Assembly: GCA_011524615.1 (NCBI GenBank)
Contig: WTJZ01000211.1
Span: 1-7,584, forward strand
Source: Akkermansiaceae bacterium
GTDB lineage: Bacteria; Verrucomicrobiota; Verrucomicrobiia; Verrucomicrobiales; Akkermansiaceae
DNA length: 7,584 nt
Reading direction: 5' to 3'
Shown: in pieces, positions 1 through 5,416 of the stretch
Numbering within the stretch: the first letter of the stretch is position 1
How the letters are laid out: each line of letters begins with the position of its first letter
Made by a program: the position numbers and the translations under genes
Notes under the pieces: generated by a model
The model's input: only the letters and a program-made list of their open reading frames with translations
Database searches by the model: none
What the model was told of the DNA's origin: nothing

Positions 1-335
1 CCGAGGCCTAAACTAACGAGCACCCTGATTCCCCGATCTTGGCAAGATCGTGCTAACCTTACTATCAAAGGCGCCTCAACAGAGGAGCTGAGTAGCAGGC
101 TTTAGACGTGTTCTCTATGCCTGTAAGGCATAAAGCGCACAGCCTAGGGGGCCAACCCTAGGTCAAGTGAACCACCATCCATTGCTCGCTGTAAGTGAGC
201 AAGTAGAGCTGGAGATTCTCTATCGGGCGACCTTGAAAACAGGGGCTGCGCCTCTATAAGTGTTAGGAAGAGGAGGTGCTTAGGGATCGTTGCTTTTGAA
301 TCTGGGGGATTCTATCCCAGGGTTAGCACCCTGGG
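1..335 (+). ncRNA. Candidate structured RNA of unknown family, 5' end outside the window
   Basis: No reading frame of note crosses this stretch, yet it is packed with hairpins: 34-40/44-50 (7 bp), 74-77/82-85, 117-121/127-131 nested in 99-103/132-136, 143-149/156-162 (7 bp), 182-187/197-202 (6 bp), 204-208/218-222, 241-246/250-255 and 316-322/329-335 (7 bp). Bases 51-58 are also complementary to 321-328, which would close the whole as one domain. Two helices contain G-U pairs (243/253 and 307/315) that would become C-A mismatches on the other strand, so I favour plus-strand transcription. I looked for hallmarks of tmRNA (T-arm with TTCRANY loop, CCA end), RNase P RNA (GAGGAAAGTCC, ACAGAA), SRP RNA, 5S and 16S/23S rRNA and found none. 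The 3' boundary near 335 is a guess from the last hairpin; the true 5' end may lie left of base 1. Confidence 0.4.
316..335 (+). terminator. Strong GC hairpin, possible terminator of the upstream structured RNA
   Basis: A perfect 7-bp stem CCCAGGG/CCCTGGG with a six-base loop (TTAGCA). It is followed by CTTTGTG, so the U-tract is weak and termination efficiency is doubtful. Its 5' arm is shared with a competing hairpin 302-306/316-320, an arrangement typical of terminator/antiterminator pairs. Confidence 0.3.
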
Positions 336-338
336 CTT

Positions 339-510
339 TGTGCTGAGAGCCTTTCAAGCAATGACCGGAGGAATAGAAAAGCGCAATATCGGCGAACGGA
401 TCCAATGTGATAGAACTGCCCCCTCACGAATTCATTCGCCGCATTGTTCAGCAGGTTCTCCCACATTAATTCGAGAAGAACCGATATTATCTCGTGTATA
501 CATAGGAGTA
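339..510. other. Non-coding interval with weak secondary structure
   Basis: This interval between the structured RNA and the lipoprotein terminator carries no convincing gene. The only open frame over it (340-663, plus) runs through the terminator and antisense into the lipoprotein gene and has no recognisable domain. Complementary segments are present: AATATCGG at 385-392 with CCGATATT at 481-488 (8 bp, enclosing about 90 bases), GGCGAA at 391-396 with TTCGCC at 435-440, and GGTTCT at 454-459 with AGAACC at 477-482. The first two share bases 391-392, so they cannot both form completely. It might be part of a larger RNA or simply an intergenic spacer. Confidence 0.3.
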
Positions 511-538
511 ATAAAAAGACGCCCGAGAAAAGGGCGTC
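511..538 (-). terminator. Rho-independent terminator of the small lipoprotein gene
   Basis: Read leftward, GACGCCC pairs perfectly with GGGCGTC (532-538 with 518-524) around a seven-base loop, and the stem is followed directly by TTTTTAT. It lies about 60 bases past the stop codon of the lipoprotein gene. The plus strand has no U-tract after the stem, so it works in one direction only. Confidence 0.85.
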
Positions 539-600
539 GTGTGGATCAGTATGAAATCAGAGCTTCTGACCTGTTGCTTGTTCTCGTAAGAGGGGTACAC

Positions 601-1005
601 TTACGGGAGTCTGAATTTGTGATCAGTGTTAGGGTCTTTTGGGTCTCTAACTACTCTGCCTGATGCGATTCCTTGAACGTATACAGGGTTATTGTTGAAT
701 GGGTTGTAGACATAACCTGGCTTACCAGGGATTGGTGTTGCTACTGGATAATCCTTACGCGTCGGGAGGGTTGGTGCAGTGACGCCCTGAGTGGTCGTTG
801 ATTGCTGTACCTGCTGCTGTTGCTGGCGATATTGGTCGTAATCTTCTTGGGTGAGGATACGATTCTGGAGAGTCGGGTCTTGCTGTTCAGGCTGGATCGG
901 CTCTGGGGTAAATGGTCCAGTTTGCTGAGGGGTATGAAAGATCGGTGAGCAAGAGTTAAGGAGAACACCTGCTGTGAAGAGGAGTAGGAGAGAGAGACGT
1001 TTCAT
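601..1005 (-). CDS. Small lipoprotein, Verrucomicrobia-type, function unknown
   Basis: A 134-residue protein with a lipoprotein signal peptide: MKR, a Leu-rich hydrophobic core, then the lipobox LNSC with the acylated cysteine at residue 19. The residue after Cys is Ser rather than Asp, which by the E. coli rule would favour outer-membrane sorting. The middle (about residues 24-80) is rich in Pro, Gln and Thr, including an E/Q-rich run, and looks disordered. The conserved-looking part is the C-terminus, GKPGYVYNPFNNNPVYVQGI...GRVVRDPKDP, a pattern I associate with short lipoproteins of Verrucomicrobia; no function is known to me. I chose the ATG at 1005 because it puts the positive charges and hydrophobic core at the N-terminus; an ATG at 1020 and a TTG at 1044 are in frame upstream. 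No Shine-Dalgarno sequence precedes any of them. It may be co-transcribed with the gene ending at 1067 or have its own promoter. Confidence 0.85.
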   Translation of the reverse strand: MKRLSLLLLFTAGVLLNSCSPIFHTPQQTGPFTPEPIQPEQQDPTLQNRILTQEDYDQYRQQQQQVQQSTTTQGVTAPTLPTRKDYPVATPIPGKPGYVYNPFNNNPVYVQGIASGRVVRDPKDPNTDHKFRLP

Positions 1006-1015
1006 ATATGTTGCG

Positions 1016-1044
1016 GTCATAGTTACTAATTTTAAGTAGGTCAA
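1016..1044 (-). promoter_or_regulatory. Possible promoter for the small lipoprotein gene
   Basis: Leftward, TTGACC (1044-1039) is followed after 17 bases by TATGAC (1021-1016). Transcription would begin near 1009, only a few bases before the chosen ATG at 1005, so the message would be nearly leaderless. The -10 match is only moderate. Confidence 0.25.
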
Positions 1045-1066
1045 GAAAAGAGTCTTGGGGGGAGAA

Positions 1067-1510
1067 TTATGCTCCGAGTACTTGTCTTAGTTTGATTTGG
1101 AAGTCCTCAATATCAGACGGGATGGGTTGATATTGCGGATCTGGGGAGTCTAATCCTAGTTGCCCCATTTGGTCGAGATACCAGATAGAGGTTACGCCGT
1201 CACTCCATTGTACTGTACCGTTTACCATTGCTCCTGGTCGCGTGACTTGATCGACGGAGACTTTGACTCCCACTTCTTCGGGGGCTGGTGTGGGCTCTAG
1301 AGTCGTCTCTGCGATTGGAGTTTCCTCCTTGGGCGCTAGAGCCTCAGGAGAGAGAATCTCGATGTGATGATCTGAGACAAGAAAGCGGGTATCCATATAG
1401 GTGATGCTGATTCCGAACTCGGATTGGATATGCTTTTGTATATCGTTCAGTTGTGCCCCTTGGGAGGCCATTTCCCTAAGGGTAGATATTTGTTGCTCTG
1501 TCAGTGTCAT
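1067..1510 (-). CDS. Hypothetical two-part protein: N-terminal helical/HTH-like segment and C-terminal small domain
   Basis: This 147-residue cytoplasmic protein has no signal peptide or membrane segment. Residues 1-48 (LTEQQISTLREMASQGAQLN... through TYMDTRFLVSD) look like a compact helical, helix-turn-helix-like module. Residues 54-80 form a Pro/Glu/Thr-rich linker. Residues 81-147 contain VSVDQVTRPGAMVNGTVQWSDG, then TSIWYLDQMGQLGLD, and a C-terminal helix with FQIKLRQVL, which suggests a small beta-rich domain. I recall similar proteins annotated as hypothetical in Verrucomicrobia but know no function. The module order (HTH-like segment, flexible linker, small domain) could suit a DNA- or RNA-binding adaptor, but that is a guess. 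The ATG at 1510 is the first in frame after the upstream terminator; no Shine-Dalgarno precedes it. It sits between the DUF2853 gene's terminator and the lipoprotein gene, 61 bases upstream of the latter. Confidence 0.8.
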   Translation of the reverse strand: MTLTEQQISTLREMASQGAQLNDIQKHIQSEFGISITYMDTRFLVSDHHIEILSPEALAPKEETPIAETTLEPTPAPEEVGVKVSVDQVTRPGAMVNGTVQWSDGVTSIWYLDQMGQLGLDSPDPQYQPIPSDIEDFQIKLRQVLGA

Positions 1511-1549
1511 GAGTTGTTGCTAGATCTATTTGACGTGATGAGGAAGCAT

Positions 1550-1582
1550 AAAAAAGAAGAAAGACCACCCATCAGGGTGGCC
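1550..1582 (-). terminator. Rho-independent terminator of the DUF2853 gene
   Basis: Read leftward, GGCCACCC pairs with GGGTGGTC (one G-U pair, 8 bp, loop TGAT), followed by a T-rich run TTTCTTCTTTTTT. It lies 32 bases past the stop codon of the DUF2853 gene and separates it from the 147-residue protein gene. Confidence 0.85.
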
Positions 1583-1614
1583 TAACAACCTTAATGAAGG
1601 TGTAATGGAGTCTA

Positions 1615-1947
1615 CTAGATATAGAGAGATTCCTTACCGTAGTGTACGGTGAGGAGGTAGTATACAGCACCACGTTGTTTCATGCGGTGTGGTTTCATCT
1701 TTTCTAAGACTGAGGCGATGACTGCATCTGTATCAGCATTGTCTTCTTGTTCGAGCTTCTTGATCACGAAGTTCTTCTTGAGGCGCTCTACTTCCATAGG
1801 ATCAGTTGCAGCGACGTGTGAGGCATCTACACTCTGGTTAGCAATGCCGAGGCGCTTAACGATCTTCTCAATCAGTTCCTTATTTACATCTACTCCGATA
1901 GCTTCAAGTTGCGCGGTTGATTTTTCGATATTTTCTGCTGCTGCCAT
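1615..1947 (-). CDS. DUF2853 family protein
   Basis: A 110-residue soluble protein recognised as DUF2853 by its order of motifs: IVKRLGIA (residues 29-36), DASHVAATDP (41-50), VERLKKNFVIKKL (53-65), an Asp-rich stretch (69-74) followed by VIASVLEKMK (76-85), and AVYYLLTVHYGK (94-105). The family is small, helical and of unknown function, and widespread in Gram-negative bacteria. Residues 1-20 are an extra, Ala/Glu-rich N-terminal piece with no clear family match. The start at 1947 is supported by a good promoter whose -10 box ends just four bases upstream, which would make the message leaderless or nearly so. A strong terminator follows, so it is probably a single-gene transcript, separate from waaA upstream. 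Confidence 0.85.
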   Translation of the reverse strand: MAAAENIEKSTAQLEAIGVDVNKELIEKIVKRLGIANQSVDASHVAATDPMEVERLKKNFVIKKLEQEDNADTDAVIASVLEKMKPHRMKQRGAVYYLLTVHYGKESLYI

Positions 1948-1951
1948 ATAT

Positions 1952-1980
1952 TTTATATAGATTCAGCGTGATAATGTCGA
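1952..1980 (-). promoter_or_regulatory. Sigma-70-like promoter of the DUF2853 gene
   Basis: Leftward, TCGACA (1980-1975, 5 of 6 to TTGACA) and TATAAA (1957-1952, 5 of 6 to TATAAT) are separated by exactly 17 bases. The -10 box ends four bases before the ATG at 1947, so transcription should begin at or next to the start codon. Confidence 0.6.
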
Positions 1981-2031
1981 AAAGAGGTGAAAAAGCAACT
2001 TATTTATTTTTTATGAGTAAAATATTGTAGC

Positions 2032-3297
2032 CTACGGGAGTAAGAGCTGAGCGGTTTTATCTGTAGCGCCACTCTTGGAGCGGAGGAACTCTTTCCCGAT
2101 GGAGGCGATAGCGTCGGCATTGGAGGGGGACTGGAACAGCTCTGTCAGAGTGCTTGAGAGTTCGAGGTGAGAGTCGAGAGAGATGCATCCTCCGGCGGTA
2201 ATGACCTCTGAGATGAGGGGCTCGAAGTTCTTCATCGCGGGGCCGGTAATCGTGAGTCGCCCTGAGGCGATGGATTCGAAGGGGTTTTGTCCGCCAGACT
2301 TGAGCCAGCATTTGCCGATGATGACGATGTCAGCGAGGTTCATCCATGAGGCGAGCTCTCCTGTGGTATCGAGCAAGAGGGCGTGCTGCTCAGGAGTGTG
2401 TGGAGGAGTGAAGTTACTACGCAGGCAGGTACGAACTCCGATAGCAGAGAGGTCTTGGACAACTTCATCCCTACGCTCAGCATGACGAGGGGCGATCAGG
2501 AGGCGGTATGGGGAGTGTACCTTGAGGATCTCCTGGACGAGAGCGTGTTCTTCCTTAGCATGAGTACTGGCGATGAGGATGACTGGGCCAGAACCTCCCA
2601 ATGCGCTGAGTTGAGAGACAAAGTCTACTGGAGGTTGGTCCGAGGATGCGTGTACGTCGAACTTGAGGCTCCCTACATCCTGAACGTGAGGGGCTCCGAG
2701 CGTACTCCAGTGTTTGACTTGAGTCGGACCATCTACACAGACGAGTCGAACATGGCAGAGGAGTCTCTGGAGGATCGGCTTGAGCTTAAGGAATGATTGG
2801 AAGGACTTTTCTGAGATACGGCCATTGATGACGAGAGTAGGGATGTCATGTCGCTGCGTGTAATGGAGCAGGTGGGGCCATAATTCTGAGTCGACTAAGA
2901 TCAATCGTTGGGGCTTAAAGGCCGAAAAGGTGCGGTGAATCAGCCCTGGGAAATCGAGTGGGGCGTAGATGACGAGAGTTTGCTTAGGGAGTTGCTTGTG
3001 CGCGATTTGATGTCCTGTGGCGGTCGTAACCGCAATGACGGCGTGATAGTCGGGTCGGTCGCATTGGATAGCTCGGATGACCTTGATCGCCATCACGACC
3101 TCACCAACGCTGACCGCGTGGTAGTAGTCGGTATCCTGGAAGCACTCATGAATAGGGTCTCGAAAGAGAGCAAGACGTTGTATGAGCCCGGTACCAAAGC
3201 CTCCGCGCTTCTTCATCTTGAGAATCCAGGCGGGAGCTAAGAGGAGAGAGGCGACGAATAGGAGAGGGGTATAGAGGCAGAGGAAGAGGGGTAACAT
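2032..3297 (-). CDS. waaA: 3-deoxy-D-manno-octulosonic acid (Kdo) transferase
   Basis: A 421-residue protein, the usual length for WaaA/KdtA, which transfers Kdo from CMP-Kdo to lipid A precursor at the inner face of the cytoplasmic membrane. Residues 3-27 form the N-terminal membrane anchor. The acceptor-side motif is HAVSVGEV with Glu66 in the position of the catalytic base of the family; DSELWP spans 136-141; NGRIS 158-162. The C-terminal GT-B half has ASTHAKEEH (243-251), APRHAER (269-275), GGQNPFES (335-342, usually GGHNPLEP) and NFEP (357-360). Family knowledge places the CMP-Kdo site in these C-terminal motifs. The gene starts 6 bases after the rsmD stop, so the two are almost certainly co-transcribed. 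Whether it adds one or more Kdo residues cannot be read from the sequence. No Shine-Dalgarno precedes the ATG, and no hairpin terminator follows the stop. Confidence 0.95.
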   Translation of the reverse strand: MLPLFLCLYTPLLFVASLLLAPAWILKMKKRGGFGTGLIQRLALFRDPIHECFQDTDYYHAVSVGEVVMAIKVIRAIQCDRPDYHAVIAVTTATGHQIAHKQLPKQTLVIYAPLDFPGLIHRTFSAFKPQRLILVDSELWPHLLHYTQRHDIPTLVINGRISEKSFQSFLKLKPILQRLLCHVRLVCVDGPTQVKHWSTLGAPHVQDVGSLKFDVHASSDQPPVDFVSQLSALGGSGPVILIASTHAKEEHALVQEILKVHSPYRLLIAPRHAERRDEVVQDLSAIGVRTCLRSNFTPPHTPEQHALLLDTTGELASWMNLADIVIIGKCWLKSGGQNPFESIASGRLTITGPAMKNFEPLISEVITAGGCISLDSHLELSSTLTELFQSPSNADAIASIGKEFLRSKSGATDKTAQLLLP

Positions 3298-3303
3298 GAG
3301 ACG

Positions 3304-3864
3304 CTACGCTGAGTATTGGAAGATGGTGATGTGCGACTTACCATACTTTCGCCTAGAGAGTACAGACCAATAGTCGGGTAGAATCGCTAGCTCTTCTTCG
3401 TTCAGCTTTGAGGGGGATTCTGCTATGAAGATCGCTTCATCATCCATGATCTGAGGGAGTCGCTCATGAGAGAGGGTGAGCTGGAGCTCGCTCCCGATGA
3501 ACGAGCGTTCATAGGGGGGATCGGCAAAGAGAAGGGTGTACGAGCCGACATGCTTGTCGAGGAAGGGGAGCGTCTCCGATTGAATGACTTGGAGCTTGTT
3601 CGCCTGTAGCGTTCTGGCGTTCTGAGTGATGACCCGGCAGGCATGCTTGTCTGCGTCGACGGCAGTGGCGGTAGCGGAGCCTCGGCTGAGGCACTCGAGA
3701 GCCAATGCGCCTGAGCCTGAATAGAGGTCGAGGACGCGTGCATTTTCGACGACATTCAGGAGAATGCTGAAGAGGGCTTGGCGGGTTCTGTCGGTGGAGG
3801 GGCGGGTGCCTTCTTGTGGGACACTGATCGCTTTACCCTTCCATAAGCCTGATATAATTCTCAC
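3304..3864 (-). CDS. rsmD: 16S rRNA (guanine(966)-N(2))-methyltransferase
   Basis: A 186-residue Rossmann-fold methyltransferase that uses S-adenosylmethionine to methylate G966 (E. coli numbering) of 16S rRNA during assembly of the small ribosomal subunit. Family motifs are in order: MRIISGLWKG at the N-terminus, RPSTDRTRQALFSIL (21-35), the SAM-binding motif I VLDLYSGSG (44-52), acidic Asp70 ending strand 2, and the catalytic motif IV DPPY (115-118). Length is typical. The start is GTG at 3864, which overlaps the stop of the upstream exported-protein gene in a GTGA arrangement, pointing to translational coupling. waaA follows 6 bases downstream. In other phyla rsmD often sits next to coaD or ftsY; the partner here is different. 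Confidence 0.95.
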   Translation of the reverse strand: MRIISGLWKGKAISVPQEGTRPSTDRTRQALFSILLNVVENARVLDLYSGSGALALECLSRGSATATAVDADKHACRVITQNARTLQANKLQVIQSETLPFLDKHVGSYTLLFADPPYERSFIGSELQLTLSHERLPQIMDDEAIFIAESPSKLNEEELAILPDYWSVLSRRKYGKSHITIFQYSA

Positions 3865-4556
3865 TGCTTAGTTCTGATCGGGAATTGAATAATGATCTGC
3901 TTATCAAACAGCTTTCGCCCAGATTTAGAGACTTCTTGTAGGCGATAGATGAGGTAGCCCTTTTTACCATCGGCCTTCTTGCCAATTGCAAAGTTCTCTC
4001 TGGTTGCGGCGATGGTAGTCTCCGATTCGTGAACCCATTCTTGCCCTTGCCATGCACCTAGTAGACTGTCGGAGGTTCCCTGGATATCATCGAGACGAGT
4101 AAACTTGCCGTTAGGGGAGGTGAGTTCCTTGCCTGATTCGTCAAACCTGAGGGTCGAAATCGGGAAGCCCGTGCCACTCGCTCGTATCATCCATGTTCCA
4201 TCAGCTGACTTCTCCAGACGTAGGGCTACTGGGCTCATCTCGTGAAACTCACGTTGGTTCCAAGTCTCGATATACTGTGCGTATTCCTTCTTGGTCAGCC
4301 CTAGGCGCTCATCATAAGGCAGAGGGACGCCAGGAGTGGCGTTCTTACTAAACTCATTAAACCACTTGGGGTCCTTGAGGGCGCTCTTTTCGACTATGGA
4401 GGCGTACTTCTGAATCTCTCGCGGAGGGACCACCATGCCTTCACTACCCTTGATGAATTCATCCACAGGTAAGTACTGAGTGAGCACCTCAGGTGCCGCC
4501 CACAAGAGCTGAGTTGGTAGGAGGAGTACGAGGGTATGTAGGATGAATTGTTTCAT
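3861..4556 (-). CDS. Exported protein of unknown function
   Basis: A 231-residue protein with a typical Sec signal peptide: MKQF, a hydrophobic core to about residue 19 and a likely cleavage after LLWA (residue 20). The mature part is about 210 residues, mixed in charge, with no transmembrane segment and no cysteine, so it should be periplasmic or otherwise outside the inner membrane. Residues 110-150 (ALRLEKSADGTWMIRASGTG, then TLRFDESGKEL) read like beta-strands of a small sandwich or lipocalin-like fold, and the end (KLFDKQIIIQFPIRTK) is another strand. I do not recognise a family. Its stop overlaps the rsmD start, so it is the first gene of a unit with rsmD and waaA; the waaA link hints at an envelope role, but this is only context. 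It begins 33 bases after the terminator of the regulator gene, leaving little room for a promoter of its own. Confidence 0.8.
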   Translation of the reverse strand: MKQFILHTLVLLLPTQLLWAAPEVLTQYLPVDEFIKGSEGMVVPPREIQKYASIVEKSALKDPKWFNEFSKNATPGVPLPYDERLGLTKKEYAQYIETWNQREFHEMSPVALRLEKSADGTWMIRASGTGFPISTLRFDESGKELTSPNGKFTRLDDIQGTSDSLLGAWQGQEWVHESETTIAATRENFAIGKKADGKKGYLIYRLQEVSKSGRKLFDKQIIIQFPIRTKQ

Positions 4557-4588
4557 ATGAGTAGATGTAGTGGAGAAGCTGAGTCGCC

Positions 4589-4614
4589 AAAAAAACGCCT
4601 GAGAATTCAGACGT
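4589..4614 (-). terminator. Rho-independent terminator of the winged-helix regulator gene
   Basis: Read leftward, ACGTCTGA pairs with TCAGGCGT (8 bp including one G-U) around the tetraloop ATTC and runs into TTTTTT. It lies about 25 bases past the regulator stop and 33 bases before the ATG of the exported-protein gene, so some readthrough may feed that operon. Confidence 0.75.
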
Positions 4615-4639
4615 CTTTTCGATCATTAGCGCGAGCTAA

Positions 4640-5293
4640 TTAGGCAGCTTGTGCATTGATATCAAAGAGGACTTGCTTCTGGCCGTGAGGACCTTCGACG
4701 ATGTCTCTTTTGATAGATACTCCTAGGAGAGCTTCGAGAGTTTGGAGCTCGTATTCTTTTAGTTCTGGGTACTGATCGAATACAGGAGTGAGAGGGTTAT
4801 GGTATTCCTTGATGCTGATGGAGTCGCTGTCAGCGGTGAATACGTTGAAATATCCTTGTTCTTCACGGAGTTCTGCGAGCTTTTCTGCCTTTGCCGTGAG
4901 GGTGCTGAGAGAGTCAAGTACTGGTGCCCATGCTGATTTTTGTTCATCGAAGTGCTTTTCGATGAGCTTTGCTGGGGCATCTGCTCCGAATAATTCTTTT
5001 GTGCTTTCGAGGAGGTTTAGAGTGAGGTTTACACCTGCGACTGGGAAGAGTTCGTCACACTTGTCTGTGAGGCGGTAGAGCTTCTCAGGACGACCGACTT
5101 CCTTACGTGGTACTCTCCAACTTTCGACGAAGCCTTGCTTCTCTAGGTTGATGCAGTGTTGTTTAACCCCCATGTAGCTCATTTGAACTTCTTTAGCGAC
5201 TTCAGAGACCGGGAGCCCATCTGAGCGCTTGAGCGAGGCGATAATGGCAGCCTTGCTCGGGTGGAACATTTCTTTAAATATTTCTTTGAACAT
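4640..5293 (-). CDS. Winged helix-turn-helix transcriptional regulator, SufR/COG2345-like without Fe-S cysteines
   Basis: With the ATG at 5293 the protein has 217 residues. Residues 10-84 are a winged-helix DNA-binding domain: helices around HPSKAAIIASLKRS, the HTH (SEVAKEV...SYMGVKQHCINLEKQGF, 30-55), and the wing with VPRKEVGRPEKLYRLTDK (61-78), a GRPxxxYxLT pattern shared by SufR and related COG2345 regulators. Residues 85-140 are helical and could be a dimer interface. The C-terminal domain (147-213) keeps the family layout, with YPELKEYELQTLEALLG at 175-191, but none of the four cysteines that bind the Fe-S cluster in SufR; the only cysteines are 47 and 79, in the HTH and wing. The frame is open to a TTG at 5398, but those upstream starts lie within or beyond the promoter at 5330-5358, so 5293 is preferred. 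The gene is divergent from the aminomutase. Confidence 0.85.
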   Translation of the reverse strand: MFKEIFKEMFHPSKAAIIASLKRSDGLPVSEVAKEVQMSYMGVKQHCINLEKQGFVESWRVPRKEVGRPEKLYRLTDKCDELFPVAGVNLTLNLLESTKELFGADAPAKLIEKHFDEQKSAWAPVLDSLSTLTAKAEKLAELREEQGYFNVFTADSDSISIKEYHNPLTPVFDQYPELKEYELQTLEALLGVSIKRDIVEGPHGQKQVLFDINAQAA

Positions 5294-5329
5294 GTCTGGT
5301 GTTGTGCGTTGTTGTGTGGCTGTGTGTAA

Positions 5330-5358
5330 TTTAAATTGAATTTGGTTTCCTCTGTCAA
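5330..5358 (-). promoter_or_regulatory. Promoter of the winged-helix regulator, with palindromic candidate operator
   Basis: Leftward, a perfect TTGACA (5358-5353) and TTTAAA (5335-5330) are separated by 17 bases. The expected transcript start is about 30 bases before the ATG at 5293. The -10 box lies inside the perfect 10-bp palindrome AATTTAAATT (5328-5337), a natural place for a dimeric regulator to bind and repress its own gene. The element TGAATTT occurs twice here (5337-5343, 5362-5368), and another palindrome, CAAATTTG (5396-5403), sits next to the start of the divergent gene. Confidence 0.6.
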
Positions 5359-5416
5359 TTCTGAATTTCCACATCATAACCATATTTAAACGCCACAAAT
5401 TTGCAATTAACGTATT

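Noticed and set aside
1..335. Structured region as the 3' part of tmRNA
   Set aside because: A stop-like GCCTAA near the left edge and following hairpins are suggestive, but there is no T-arm with a TTCRANY loop and no CCA end; the CCACCA-like bases at 171-177 are not preceded by a T-arm.
340..663. Plus-strand open frame of 107 codons
   Set aside because: It crosses the lipoprotein terminator and ends antisense inside the lipoprotein gene, has no recognisable domain, and its composition (many Arg/Ser, no hydrophobic pattern) looks like translated non-coding DNA.
2383..3240. Plus-strand open frames of 137 and 110 codons over waaA
   Set aside because: They lie wholly antisense to a clear full-length waaA gene and show no family features; they are codon-bias shadows.
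3423..3755. Minus-strand open frame of 110 codons within rsmD
   Set aside because: It is in another frame of the well-supported rsmD gene and is Ser/Pro/Arg low-complexity.
4640..5398. Longer form of the regulator starting at the TTG at 5398
   Set aside because: The extra N-terminus has no family match and its coding region would lie upstream of or within the TTGACA-17-TTTAAA promoter, so it would not be transcribed from it.
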